NCBI GenBank assembly: GCA_021797055.1
Contig: JAKAAI010000067.1
Coordinates: 1 to 9,640 of the forward strand
Direction of reading: 5' to 3'
From: Thermoplasmata archaeon
GTDB lineage: Archaea; Thermoplasmatota; Thermoplasmata; Thermoplasmatales; Thermoplasmataceae
Length of the DNA stretch: 9,640 bases
Position numbers and translations under genes: made by a program. The notes beneath the pieces were generated by a model, which was not told the origin of the DNA, ran no database searches, and worked only from the letters and a program-made list of their open reading frames with translations. Shown in pieces: positions 1 to 7,087 of the stretch (position 1 is its first letter; every line of letters starts with the position of its first letter).

Positions 1-2
1 AT

Positions 3-29
3 TAAAATTTAAAAAAAATAAAATTTTTG
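3..29 (-). terminator. T-rich transcription stop after the solute-binding protein gene
   Basis: Just past the stop codon the minus strand runs into T-rich sequence, including eight consecutive T at 11-18, with no strong hairpin. This is the usual form of intrinsic archaeal termination. It is inferred from composition only. Confidence 0.45.
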
Positions 30-39
30 TGAACTATTT

Positions 40-1452
40 TTAAGTAACAACTGGCTGATAATAGCCCATTTCGTACTGCATTGCAACAGTTGGACCGTAT
101 GCTGCTGTTGTATTCAGGTAGTTGAAGAGTGCAGCGTTCTCGCTGCTAAGTATAGCTGGGATCTGACTGTATGAGCTGTGATCCTCAATGATTGATGTCC
201 ATGCAGCATCCATGTAGAATTGCCACTGTGATAACCATGGCACTGGATCTCGTATGAATACGCCAGTGCTCAGTGCGTTAAACGATGCATTGACGACAGT
301 ATCTGAACTGTTGTAAGGCTTCATTGCAAGCGTTGTCAGATTGACGGATCCTGGCCACTGATAGTCCATTATTGTGTATGTGTTGGAAGCGAGACCGGTG
401 TATGTGTCCCAGTAGGATGCCGGGTAGTCAGGGGAGAAGTAAGCACTCAGATTGTAGAGATATTCCATTGCAGCAATATCGCCTGTATCATTGAAAACCA
501 TTGGGTTCCCGCCAAACTGGACCATCCACTGATACAGCTCGGTAGGTGTGCTGGCGCCGCCATGACCCTGGAAGTTAACCATTCCAACCCCATAGTAGTT
601 ATACAGGGTCTTTGCATCGCTCAGGAGCTGGGCATCAGTTGTTGGTGGGCTTGAAATCCCAGCCTTCTGCATTGCAGTATAGTTAATCCAGACCAGTGGT
701 ATGTTAACGAGCTGTGTCATGAAATATATCCCGTGGAATACCTTGACCTCGTAGTTATTCAACCCAGTAACACTGGAAATTGTTCCAGCACCTGCAGTTA
801 TTGTCGGGGCCATGCTTGTGAGGTTAGCTAGATAACCGTCATAGAACAGAGTGCCTACATCAATATTGTCGATGGTCGTAACAATGTTCTCGTGTGAGTT
901 CGCAGCCAACTGCGACTGGAATTCGGATACAATTTTAGAAGCTGAAATGAAACTTGTCTTTACATGTATGTTCGGATACATGCTCATAAATGTGTTCATC
1001 TCGCTGCTTACGTAGTTATAGTCGGATTCTGTCAGACTCGTGTAATAGTAAACAGTAACTGATGCATTTGATGCACTGTAGATTGTAGGTATCGTAGTCG
1101 ACGGGTTGTTGCTGAAAGCGCCTGTGTCAACAGGTATAAACCCTGTAGCCGATCCAAAGCTCTTCTGGACAGCAGGGTTAAGCAAAAACGCTATGAGCTG
1201 CGCCGATGCCATCGGTGTTGAGCCATTTGCCATTTCAGCAACTACACAACCACCGAGCAGGTGATCCGCGTTCGCCGGACCTGCTGGTCCTGAATACACA
1301 AATATTGTCTGCGCCGCAGGTTTGGGGTGGAACAAGTTGTTATAATCCAGGCCGATAAATGAACCGACCACAATTATAACCACCACAACCGCAATCACGG
1401 CGATCAATACGCCATGTCCTTTTGGTTTTGTTGGTATATTAGGTGTTTCCAT
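40..1452 (-). CDS. Membrane-anchored extracellular solute-binding protein (sugar ABC-transporter type) with a displaced C-lobe segment
   Basis: Predicted to capture a sugar or oligosaccharide outside the cell for an ABC importer. Residues 14-34 form one hydrophobic signal-anchor after a basic N-terminus, so the protein probably stays tethered to the membrane. Residues about 131-345 resemble the start and middle of family 1 solute-binding proteins (VTVYYYTSLTESDY, then a YPNIHV turn, then IPLVWINYTAM). Residues 392-445, with RDPVPWLSQW, resemble the usual C-terminal helices. Residues 54-113 (GPAGP, LLGG, a helix ending FLLNPAVQ, then TGFIPVDTGAF) look like the segment normally found just before that C-terminal part, but here they precede the fold. 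Many N-x-S/T sequons (for example N257, N321, N334, N371, N381, N447) suggest heavy N-glycosylation. There is no SD; a TATA box 25 bp upstream implies a leaderless mRNA. No permease or ATPase gene is nearby, so the substrate is unknown. Confidence 0.85.
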   Translation of the reverse strand: METPNIPTKPKGHGVLIAVIAVVVVIIVVGSFIGLDYNNLFHPKPAAQTIFVYSGPAGPANADHLLGGCVVAEMANGSTPMASAQLIAFLLNPAVQKSFGSATGFIPVDTGAFSNNPSTTIPTIYSASNASVTVYYYTSLTESDYNYVSSEMNTFMSMYPNIHVKTSFISASKIVSEFQSQLAANSHENIVTTIDNIDVGTLFYDGYLANLTSMAPTITAGAGTISSVTGLNNYEVKVFHGIYFMTQLVNIPLVWINYTAMQKAGISSPPTTDAQLLSDAKTLYNYYGVGMVNFQGHGGASTPTELYQWMVQFGGNPMVFNDTGDIAAMEYLYNLSAYFSPDYPASYWDTYTGLASNTYTIMDYQWPGSVNLTTLAMKPYNSSDTVVNASFNALSTGVFIRDPVPWLSQWQFYMDAAWTSIIEDHSSYSQIPAILSSENAALFNYLNTTAAYGPTVAMQYEMGYYQPVVT

Positions 1453-1473
1453 GGTGTATACTTTGAAACATTG

Positions 1474-1481
1474 TATATAAG
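1474..1481 (-). promoter_or_regulatory. TATA box (box A) of the solute-binding protein gene
   Basis: On the minus strand this reads CTTATATA. Its centre is about 25 bp before the ATG at 1452. With the usual archaeal TATA-to-start distance, transcription would begin at or next to the A of the start codon. No SD-like sequence lies between, which fits leaderless translation. Confidence 0.6.
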
Positions 1482-1537
1482 AATTTGCATTGGAACATTT
1501 GTATATCCAATTTCCGATAATAATTATCTAATTTCAT

Positions 1538-1566
1538 TAAAAATTTATCATATTGTTGCCAAAAAA
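1538..1566 (-). terminator. T-rich transcription stop after the glucan hydrolase gene
   Basis: Six T follow directly after the TAA stop on the minus strand (1561-1566), and a second T5 run lies at 1539-1543. They sit in the 114-bp gap before the solute-binding protein gene, upstream of that gene's TATA box. This suggests separate transcripts, though read-through is possible. Confidence 0.35.
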
Positions 1567-3522
1567 TTAGGAAATATTATTATACTGTGTTTCATTACGG
1601 AACTCCCGCTTATTATTTAATAAGTATTCTAGTCTACCGGTATGCTTATAGTTCTTGATAGATATCCTGCCCAGTAATCTGCCGCCAGTTCTATATTTAT
1701 CTGCACTTTTAATTTTATGTCTCCAATCATGCCTGAAACCCAGCAATCCCTCCAATATAAGCTGTATAAATAAAGAACTTGACCAGACCTGTGCAAACTG
1801 ACCTGTAGGATAAAAGAAATCCGGGTCATATGTTTCGTTTATCCTTCCGGGATCTGGACTGTTGAAAGTATACCGTATAAAAGTAAAAAGCATCCTGTTC
1901 CCTAGACTGCTGTTTCCATTATTATAGGCAGATAACCCTATCCAACCGTTCATGAGTGGCCAGATCTGACCTGTGTGATAGCCACCGTCATATAATCTTT
2001 CATTGCAGGACATTGACCTTGCTCCAATATAAGTCATCAAATCATCTGTAGACAGGTATTGCAGTAATTTTTTTATCCTTGATAGACGAAAATATATACC
2101 TGGAATTGCCAACAGCGGCGTTTTGATATATCTCATATCTGAATCTGTGAAGGAATCAAGACCTAATTTCCCGGAAAGAAATTTTGATTTATATGAATCA
2201 TAAACTAGTTCAAATCTATCATCATGATCTTTGATTATTGAGTCATAGACTCGGATTGCTTCGATATACCATGCATTGACGTCAACACATTTCCCATCCC
2301 GTTTAGTGGCCCATGTCTCGGGCCATCCAATAAGACCGGAGTTAAAACTGTTTTCAAGGAGGTGATCTTCGCCGGCAGAAAGCGATGTTATAAACGAATA
2401 GACTTTTCTAATCTCATCCTTAATGACAGGTTTTGCAGAAAGTTCTTTCCTGTAGCCCTGCGCTATCATCCAGAGCAGTGAGCTGTCTATTGACATATAC
2501 TTTGTACTGATCCCCTCCATTCCGGAAACCTCATAATTCTGGTCCAATGAGTCCAAATAGTCAACTACAGGAATTTCATGGGGTATCCTTCCATTAGCTG
2601 AATTTCTGTAGAGAAGATCAAGGTGGGAATCTGCCTCTGCTGTCAGACCTATCAGATATGCGGCAAAAGATGCCCACATGCCATCACGCCCAAAGAACCA
2701 TGAAAATCTCGGAAAACCGGCGTAGAAACCATTTCCAGCTTCAGTTTCAGAATATGCCTCAAGAAGGCTTATTTTTGCCCAGAGGAACGCCTTGTCCAAT
2801 CCCGGTATGCTTGATTCAAGTATGCAGTTTCCAGTCACTTTTGAGAAGTAGTTTGCAGTATCCTTTAACGCGCTCTCAGTGTCCTGAACTGGATCTTCAC
2901 CTATTACAACGGTGGATAGATCCACAATATTACCTGATACATTTAGATTGTTAGTATGGTTATCATATCTGATCTCTGAATGCGTGAACCCAGAAAGGTG
3001 AATAACTGTCTTGGCAAATTCACTTTCTATTATTGCCTGATCTCCAATTTTAGACATGAATCTGTATACTGATGGTGATTTGTTCACAGGCCACATTTTC
3101 AGGTGGGTGATTTTAAAAGATAACTCAATTCTGCATGGTTTGTCAGGTTTCAATGCTATAACAAGTGACTTGCTTTCTGACGGTATGAAATCTATTCTTG
3201 AGAGATTTTGATACTTTCTATATATGCAGAAAGGCCGCCTGACATACTTTCGGCAAGTACTCCTTTTTTTTACAAGTTTGAGATTCAAGGATGAAAAATG
3301 CTGCGTACCACCAACCCAGAAACCCGTCCTGTTTCTGCCCGAGGCCGCTGCCTTCAGATTGCCATCCTGCCTGATTATGAGATGTGCCCTTTTGCCTTTA
3401 ACCAGCGAGAAATATAATAAATTTGTATTGGTTTTATCATTAACCTTAACCCAGGCATCCAGGACCCTGTTGTTTGCCTTCCCAGTTAGAGAAGAGCAGT
3501 AATTCATCTCGTCTATAATCAT
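1567..3522 (-). CDS. Cytosolic alpha-glucan hydrolase, amylo-alpha-1,6-glucosidase (glycogen-debranching, GDE_C/GH133-like) family
   Basis: Likely hydrolyses alpha-glucosidic bonds in glycogen or imported oligosaccharides. No signal peptide is seen, so it should act in the cytosol. Residues 1-230 form an all-beta N-terminal region with weak similarity. Residues about 235-600 carry (alpha/alpha)6-barrel glycosidase motifs: GFPRFSWFFGRDGMW (269-283), GRIPHEI (311-317), GWPETWATKRDGKCVDVNAW (399-418, matching the debranching-enzyme pattern TWMDA...TPR.GK.VE.NALWY), GGYHTGQIWPLMNGW (513-527) and NETYDP...GQFAQVWS (562-581). E402 sits near the expected general-acid Asp of the TWMDA motif; this assignment is tentative. 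A basic tail of about 50 residues (600-651) follows the barrel. The ATG at 3522 has no SD and a TATA-like element 26 bp upstream; the ATG of residue 6 (3507) is an alternative start. Related clan members such as GH63 or GH15 cannot be fully excluded. Confidence 0.82.
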   Translation of the reverse strand: MIIDEMNYCSSLTGKANNRVLDAWVKVNDKTNTNLLYFSLVKGKRAHLIIRQDGNLKAAASGRNRTGFWVGGTQHFSSLNLKLVKKRSTCRKYVRRPFCIYRKYQNLSRIDFIPSESKSLVIALKPDKPCRIELSFKITHLKMWPVNKSPSVYRFMSKIGDQAIIESEFAKTVIHLSGFTHSEIRYDNHTNNLNVSGNIVDLSTVVIGEDPVQDTESALKDTANYFSKVTGNCILESSIPGLDKAFLWAKISLLEAYSETEAGNGFYAGFPRFSWFFGRDGMWASFAAYLIGLTAEADSHLDLLYRNSANGRIPHEIPVVDYLDSLDQNYEVSGMEGISTKYMSIDSSLLWMIAQGYRKELSAKPVIKDEIRKVYSFITSLSAGEDHLLENSFNSGLIGWPETWATKRDGKCVDVNAWYIEAIRVYDSIIKDHDDRFELVYDSYKSKFLSGKLGLDSFTDSDMRYIKTPLLAIPGIYFRLSRIKKLLQYLSTDDLMTYIGARSMSCNERLYDGGYHTGQIWPLMNGWIGLSAYNNGNSSLGNRMLFTFIRYTFNSPDPGRINETYDPDFFYPTGQFAQVWSSSLFIQLILEGLLGFRHDWRHKIKSADKYRTGGRLLGRISIKNYKHTGRLEYLLNNKREFRNETQYNNIS

Positions 3523-3545
3523 AAATGAATATAGGTTAAGCGTTC

Positions 3546-3552
3546 ATAAAAT
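3546..3552 (-). promoter_or_regulatory. TATA-like box of the glucan hydrolase gene
   Basis: The minus strand reads TTTTATG here, centred about 26 bp before the ATG at 3522. The spacing fits a leaderless transcript. The match to the TATA consensus is weaker than for the solute-binding protein gene. A second AT-rich element (CTATATT) nearer the gene is only about 13 bp from the ATG, too close to be the box for this start. Confidence 0.4.
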
Positions 3553-3558
3553 TGTGTT

Positions 3559-3592
3559 GATGAAATGTTATTAAACACAGTAAACATTCATC
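3559..3592. repeat. Imperfect inverted repeat in the divergent promoter region, candidate operator
   Basis: GATGAAATGTTA (3559-3570) and TAAACATTCATC (3581-3592) are near-perfect reverse complements, differing by one shifted base, and are separated by a 10-bp spacer. The dyad covers the TATA-like box of the PaiB-family gene and ends 3 bp before its start codon, with the promoter of the divergent hydrolase gene just to the left. A regulator bound here would be expected to block transcription of the PaiB-family gene, and possibly of the hydrolase. Confidence 0.5.
3568..3576 (+). promoter_or_regulatory. TATA-like box of the PaiB-family gene
   Basis: GTTATTAAA is centred about 24 bp before the ATG at 3596, with no SD between, as expected for a leaderless archaeal mRNA. 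It lies within the inverted repeat, overlapping the end of the left arm and the spacer. Confidence 0.4.
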
Positions 3593-3595
3593 AAG

Positions 3596-4213
3596 ATGTT
3601 TATACCGAGATATTTCAAATCCCTGTCCGACGAAGATTCGCTGGATGTTATCAGGAATCACAGCTTTGGAGTGCTGTTAAGTATTATTAACGGCGAAATT
3701 TACGTTACACCTTTACCTTTTATTCTCGAAAAAGAAGGCAAAAATATGATGTTGTATGCTCACCTCGCGAGAATAAATGAACACTCTAAGTATCTTGACG
3801 GATCCAAGGTCACGGTCATTTTCCAGGGACCACATCACTACATATCACCGAGATGGTATATGGACCCAAGATCTGTACCCACCTGGAATTATGTGATTGT
3901 CAAGGCGAGTGGCATATCAGAAATCGTTGATCATAATGTTCTGTTATCAATAATAAAGAAACTTTCTGATTTACACGATCCAGAATGGTCTGCCCTAAAG
4001 AAGGAGAATGAGACCTATTATCAAAAAATGACATCTGAGATAGTGGGTATTAGAATAAAGGTAGATAAACTGGAGGGAAAGTTTAAGCTCAGTCAGAATC
4101 ACCCCAGAGAGGATATTGAAAGCGTTATAGCCCATCTTTCAGAACTGGACCAGAATGCAACTGAGATGGCGGAGATAATGAAGAAGGTATCAATTGAAAG
4201 GAATAAATCCTAA
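3596..4213 (+). CDS. paiB: PaiB-family FMN-binding split-barrel protein, putative negative transcriptional regulator
   Basis: Full-length member of the PaiB family (FMN_bind_2). The motifs run in the usual order: MFIPRYF at the extreme N-terminus, FQGPHHYISPRWY (76-88), VPTWNY (94-99), an I-V-G-I-R-I-K strand (149-155), EGKFKLSQN (160-168) and AEIMKK near the C-terminus (192-197). Length (205 residues) is normal for the family. In Bacillus, PaiB is reported as a repressor of sporulation and protease genes encoded beside the acetyltransferase PaiA. No paiA is present here, and DNA binding by archaeal members is not established, so a flavin or haem-related role is also possible. It is divergent from the glucan hydrolase, with a dyad over its own promoter that would suit autoregulation. 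Its TAA stop interlocks with the stop of the convergent gene. Confidence 0.9.
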   Translation: MFIPRYFKSLSDEDSLDVIRNHSFGVLLSIINGEIYVTPLPFILEKEGKNMMLYAHLARINEHSKYLDGSKVTVIFQGPHHYISPRWYMDPRSVPTWNYVIVKASGISEIVDHNVLLSIIKKLSDLHDPEWSALKKENETYYQKMTSEIVGIRIKVDKLEGKFKLSQNHPREDIESVIAHLSELDQNATEMAEIMKKVSIERNKS

Positions 4214-4800
4214 CCGGTCGATTTCCGGGATCTGCTGAAAAATCTTGTGATTGCAAAATAAATCACTCCGAATATGAGAAGAGCAAATAATGGGTTGATC
4301 TTGAGTACCGGAACAGATGTGATAAAAAGGTAAATAAGGTATGAGAAAACCACTGCCGCCAGACCAATCCCGAGAGAGAAATTATTGAGCCTTCCGATCT
4401 CCCTTCTCCATTCTTCCTCATCATAGCCATCCCGCTTCAGGACCACGGTCAGAGAATTTGCAGTTTCAAATGACATCATACCTATCAGGCCAAATTCTGC
4501 GAGGAAAACAGTATCAATAAGAAATGCAAGATCAGCAGGAGGCATGCCTATCGCTATCGGTATGTACCTAGCAGCATAGCCTTTGCTGAATATGATCAGT
4601 AAAATAACGGGAAGGAATGCAAGAAATTTGAGAGGGTTCTTTCTCCCCGGTTTAATCGCATATACAATAGAGCCCAGCGAAAAGGCTATTTCCAGTGCAC
4701 CGAATATTAGTACGAGAGAGGTTCCACTTACAGATGCAATAAAGAGGCCAGGCAATAAGAGAAATATTACACCAAACAGCAGAGAAACAGTTGACCTCAT
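4210..4800 (-). CDS. Small polytopic membrane protein, last gene of the MoxR-DUF58 operon
   Basis: I do not recognise a named family. The 196-residue protein has about six hydrophobic segments (roughly 4-22, 27-48, 57-72, 92-112, 141-162 and 168-187). A charged loop at 122-137 (KRDGYDEEEWRRE) and a basic C-terminus (RFFSRSRKS) are probably cytoplasmic. The start at 4800 is chosen because TGAGGT lies 4 nt before it and the preceding DUF58 gene stops at 4803. A longer reading from 4866 would overlap the DUF58 gene by 64 bp and adds a polar stretch (HIKAHRHTEV) unlike a membrane protein N-terminus. Placement suggests an accessory subunit of the MoxR/DUF58 membrane system. The TAG stop interlocks with the stop of the convergent PaiB-family gene. 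Confidence 0.8.
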   Translation of the reverse strand: MRSTVSLLFGVIFLLLPGLFIASVSGTSLVLIFGALEIAFSLGSIVYAIKPGRKNPLKFLAFLPVILLIIFSKGYAARYIPIAIGMPPADLAFLIDTVFLAEFGLIGMMSFETANSLTVVLKRDGYDEEEWRREIGRLNNFSLGIGLAAVVFSYLIYLFITSVPVLKINPLFALLIFGVIYFAITRFFSRSRKSTG

Positions 4801-4802
4801 AA

Positions 4803-6110
4803 TTACCTCAGTGTGCCTGTGAGCCTTGATATGATCTTGCCGTAGCCAGTTATTTCCGGATCCCATGGAATAATTTTTGAAAATCCAGAAAATCTTGAGT
4901 AAAGTTTTCTTCTTGCTTTGCTGTTATAACTTTCATTAAAGATGGATGAAATTGAATACGGAGACATTTTGCCAAATATTCCATATGGAAGCACATCAAT
5001 AACTATGAGCCTGGAGGAAACGCCTCTTATCTGCCGGCAAATCAGTGAAAGTGTATCAGCGTTTGTCTCCGTTATGCTCGTAAACAGAAAGGTGGTTGGA
5101 ACAGTTTCACGTGCTATCGCAAAAAACTCGCGGTCTTTACTGTATGAAGATAGGATCTGTTTAAGCGGTTCGACAAGGAGTACGCTTCTTCTCAGTCTTA
5201 TATACTGCTCCATACCAGACCCCGGCACAACAATGCTTTTCCTTGCGCTCCTATCCTTCTGCATAACCCAGAAACCAACATTGTGCTGGTAGTTCAACAG
5301 GAGACTAGCAAACGAGAGTATTAACCTGATTGAACTCTCGAGAGGATTATCCTCCTTGGTACCCTGACGCATTGTGTTTCCCCTGTCAAGTGCAAACATA
5401 ATAGTGTGAAGACCTTCCCTTTCGTACTGGTTTACAAGTGGTGCACTTGACGTTGTTCTTCTGGCCGTCGCTTTCCAGTTGATGGTCCTGTATGGATCAC
5501 CCGGGACGTATGACCTGATTGTGTCAAAATCTGTAGAGGCTGGCCCGATTCTGGATCTCGCACTTCTTGGGTTCAACATACTTGCCCGTATCCTCAAGCC
5601 GCGTTTCCTGAGGATTTCAACCTTTGGTATGACGTCTATCGATACGCTGACATTTATCTTTCCATTCCTGGTATTTAAAATTCCCATTGTTGGGTTGTAA
5701 GTGTATTTTATCTCAGAGAATGAAAATTTCCCCCTCCTTGCAGCCTGTATCTTGTATGTGACATCATAAACCCTTGACCTGAGACCCTTGAAGACAACCC
5801 GAACGTTTGAACCGTCGACAGGCTTGAAGTGCTCAAAATATGGAAGTTCGAAAAGAAAAATTCCTGCTCCTCTTCTCAGGATTATACGTGCTTTTACCTC
5901 TACAATGTCATCTACTTTGACCTTATTTGGCATATCGATCTCAACATCAACACTGCCTTCCTCGTCAGATATGAACATAATGCCCACAAACAGGATTGGA
6001 AATATTACCAGCAGGGTCGCTGGTAGTAAGCCGGAAAGGAAGGCTACGATACCAAAAGATGCAGCAATGGCAAGAAAACCAAGCAACCCCTTAGTCCAGA
6101 GTTTTTCCAT
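4803..6110 (-). CDS. DUF58 domain membrane protein (von Willebrand factor A-like), MoxR partner
   Basis: Residues 8-26 and 30-47 form a membrane hairpin, followed by a beta-rich region (about 53-165) and the DUF58 signature at 194-217 (FDTIRSYVPGDPYRTINWKA). A von Willebrand-like fold then begins at about 235, with IMFALDRGNTM holding the degenerate metal-site motif D242-x-G-x-T. The 435-residue length and this order are typical of DUF58 proteins paired with MoxR ATPases, thought to link ATP hydrolysis to a substrate protein at the membrane. The beta-rich region would be on the same side as the DUF58 domain, probably cytosolic given the hairpin. The gene follows moxR by 8 nt and has only a weak GGT-type SD, so it is probably translationally coupled. 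Function in this organism is inferred from family and context. Confidence 0.92.
   Translation of the reverse strand: MEKLWTKGLLGFLAIAASFGIVAFLSGLLPATLLVIFPILFVGIMFISDEEGSVDVEIDMPNKVKVDDIVEVKARIILRRGAGIFLFELPYFEHFKPVDGSNVRVVFKGLRSRVYDVTYKIQAARRGKFSFSEIKYTYNPTMGILNTRNGKINVSVSIDVIPKVEILRKRGLRIRASMLNPRSARSRIGPASTDFDTIRSYVPGDPYRTINWKATARRTTSSAPLVNQYEREGLHTIMFALDRGNTMRQGTKEDNPLESSIRLILSFASLLLNYQHNVGFWVMQKDRSARKSIVVPGSGMEQYIRLRRSVLLVEPLKQILSSYSKDREFFAIARETVPTTFLFTSITETNADTLSLICRQIRGVSSRLIVIDVLPYGIFGKMSPYSISSIFNESYNSKARRKLYSRFSGFSKIIPWDPEITGYGKIISRLTGTLR
4805..4809 (-). promoter_or_regulatory. Ribosome binding site deciding the start of the last operon gene
   Basis: The minus strand reads GAGGT, 4 nt before the ATG at 4800, and it overlaps the TAA stop of the DUF58 gene. 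This supports the 196-residue reading and suggests translational coupling. Confidence 0.65.
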
Positions 6111-6118
6111 TTGACCAA

Positions 6119-7087
6119 CTACTTTGGTACTGCAATTTTCTCCAGATATTCGTCCACTATAGCCCCGGTGCTGATCTCGTCGAGCGAAATTTCTGGCTTC
6201 AGAACTATCCTGTGTGCAAGCGTTTCCCGTATCACAGATTTAACATCGTCTGGTGTTACAAAATCTCTCTTCTCTATTACAGCTTTGGCACGGCTCATTC
6301 TCAGAAGAGATATCAAACCTCTTGGACTTGGACCAGCTGATACACGATCATCCTTTCTTATCACTGTGAATGCCGTTATGTAAGAAAGGACCTCTTCGCT
6401 CACCGATACCTTTGTCTCCATGATTTTCTGTATGTTGATTATTGTCTCTGGATCCAGGACCTGAGAGGCGGTTGCGCTCGGATCATCGGATTGCCACGAA
6501 ACCCTTCTTCGCAGAAGATCTCCCTCATTTTCAGGATATCCTATTGATAGCCGGATCATAAACCTGTCCATTTGAGCTTCGGGCAAAGGATAAGTTCCCT
6601 CGAATTCTATCGGATTCTGTGTTGCCAGCACGATGAAAGGTTTAGGAAGCTTGTATGTCTCCCCTTCGATCGTGACCTGTTTTTCTTCCATTGCCTCTAG
6701 CAGTGCGGCCTGAGTCTTGGGCGGTGCCCTGTTGATTTCATCTGCAAGGATTAAGTTGGCAAATATTGGCCCCTTGATTGTTTCAAAGGTTCCACTTTCC
6801 TGTCTCCATATTTTGGTCCCGGTTATATCACTTGGAAGCAGATCTGGCGTGAACTGAATCCTGTGATAACTCAGTCCAAGTACCCTGGAAAAGAGTTTGG
6901 CCAGGAATGTCTTACCAACGCCAGGATTATCTTCCATAAGAACATGTCCGGAAGCAGAAATCGCCGCGAGGATCCTGTCCACGACAGCCTGTTTTCCAAG
7001 GAAATATTTTCTTATTTCTTCGCTTGCATTACCAATTTTCTCAATGACCGGCTTTAGCTCTGGACTGGGTTCTGCTGTTGTTTCCAT
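6119..7087 (-). CDS. moxR: MoxR-family AAA+ ATPase
   Basis: A complete 322-residue MoxR ATPase. Visible motifs: Walker A DNPGVGKTF (53-61), Walker B NLILADEIN (111-119), sensor 1 ATQNP (155-159), arginine finger in EAQMDRF (R175) and sensor 2 GPSPRG (252-257), followed by the helical lid. Members act as chaperone-like motors with von Willebrand-type partners such as the DUF58 protein encoded next. The ATG at 7087 is preceded by AGGAGG with a 10-nt spacer. The first 34 nt overlap the end of the upstream membrane protein gene. All catalytic residues expected for ATP hydrolysis are present, so it should be active. It is soluble and presumably docks at the membrane through its operon partners. 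Confidence 0.97.
   Translation of the reverse strand: METTAEPSPELKPVIEKIGNASEEIRKYFLGKQAVVDRILAAISASGHVLMEDNPGVGKTFLAKLFSRVLGLSYHRIQFTPDLLPSDITGTKIWRQESGTFETIKGPIFANLILADEINRAPPKTQAALLEAMEEKQVTIEGETYKLPKPFIVLATQNPIEFEGTYPLPEAQMDRFMIRLSIGYPENEGDLLRRRVSWQSDDPSATASQVLDPETIINIQKIMETKVSVSEEVLSYITAFTVIRKDDRVSAGPSPRGLISLLRMSRAKAVIEKRDFVTPDDVKSVIRETLAHRIVLKPEISLDEISTGAIVDEYLEKIAVPK

Noticed and set aside
40..1452. Full circular permutation of the solute-binding protein
   Set aside because: The RDPVPW motif and following helices are still at the C-terminus, so only an internal segment seems displaced.
1453..1566. Possible small RNA or riboswitch in the gap between hydrolase and binding-protein genes
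   Set aside because: The gap is AT-rich without convincing hairpins, and it is explained by a T-rich stop and a TATA promoter.
1629..1829. Minus-strand open frame overlapping the 3' end of the hydrolase, considered as evidence of a frameshift
   Set aside because: The hydrolase frame stays coherent through the GQFAQVWS motif and the LLGRISIKN tail. The other frame shows no family motif.
3224..3502. Plus-strand open frame antisense to the hydrolase N-terminus
   Set aside because: It has no recognisable motif, promoter or SD, and the minus-strand hydrolase frame explains the sequence.
4801..4866. Longer N-terminus (22 more residues) for the last operon gene
   Set aside because: It would overlap the DUF58 gene by 64 bp and adds polar sequence before the first membrane helix. 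The ATG at 4800 has a well-placed GAGGT.
4942..6114. Several plus-strand open frames (65-116 codons) antisense to the DUF58 gene
   Set aside because: All are shadows of a gene with clear family motifs. None shows protein-like motifs or its own start signals.
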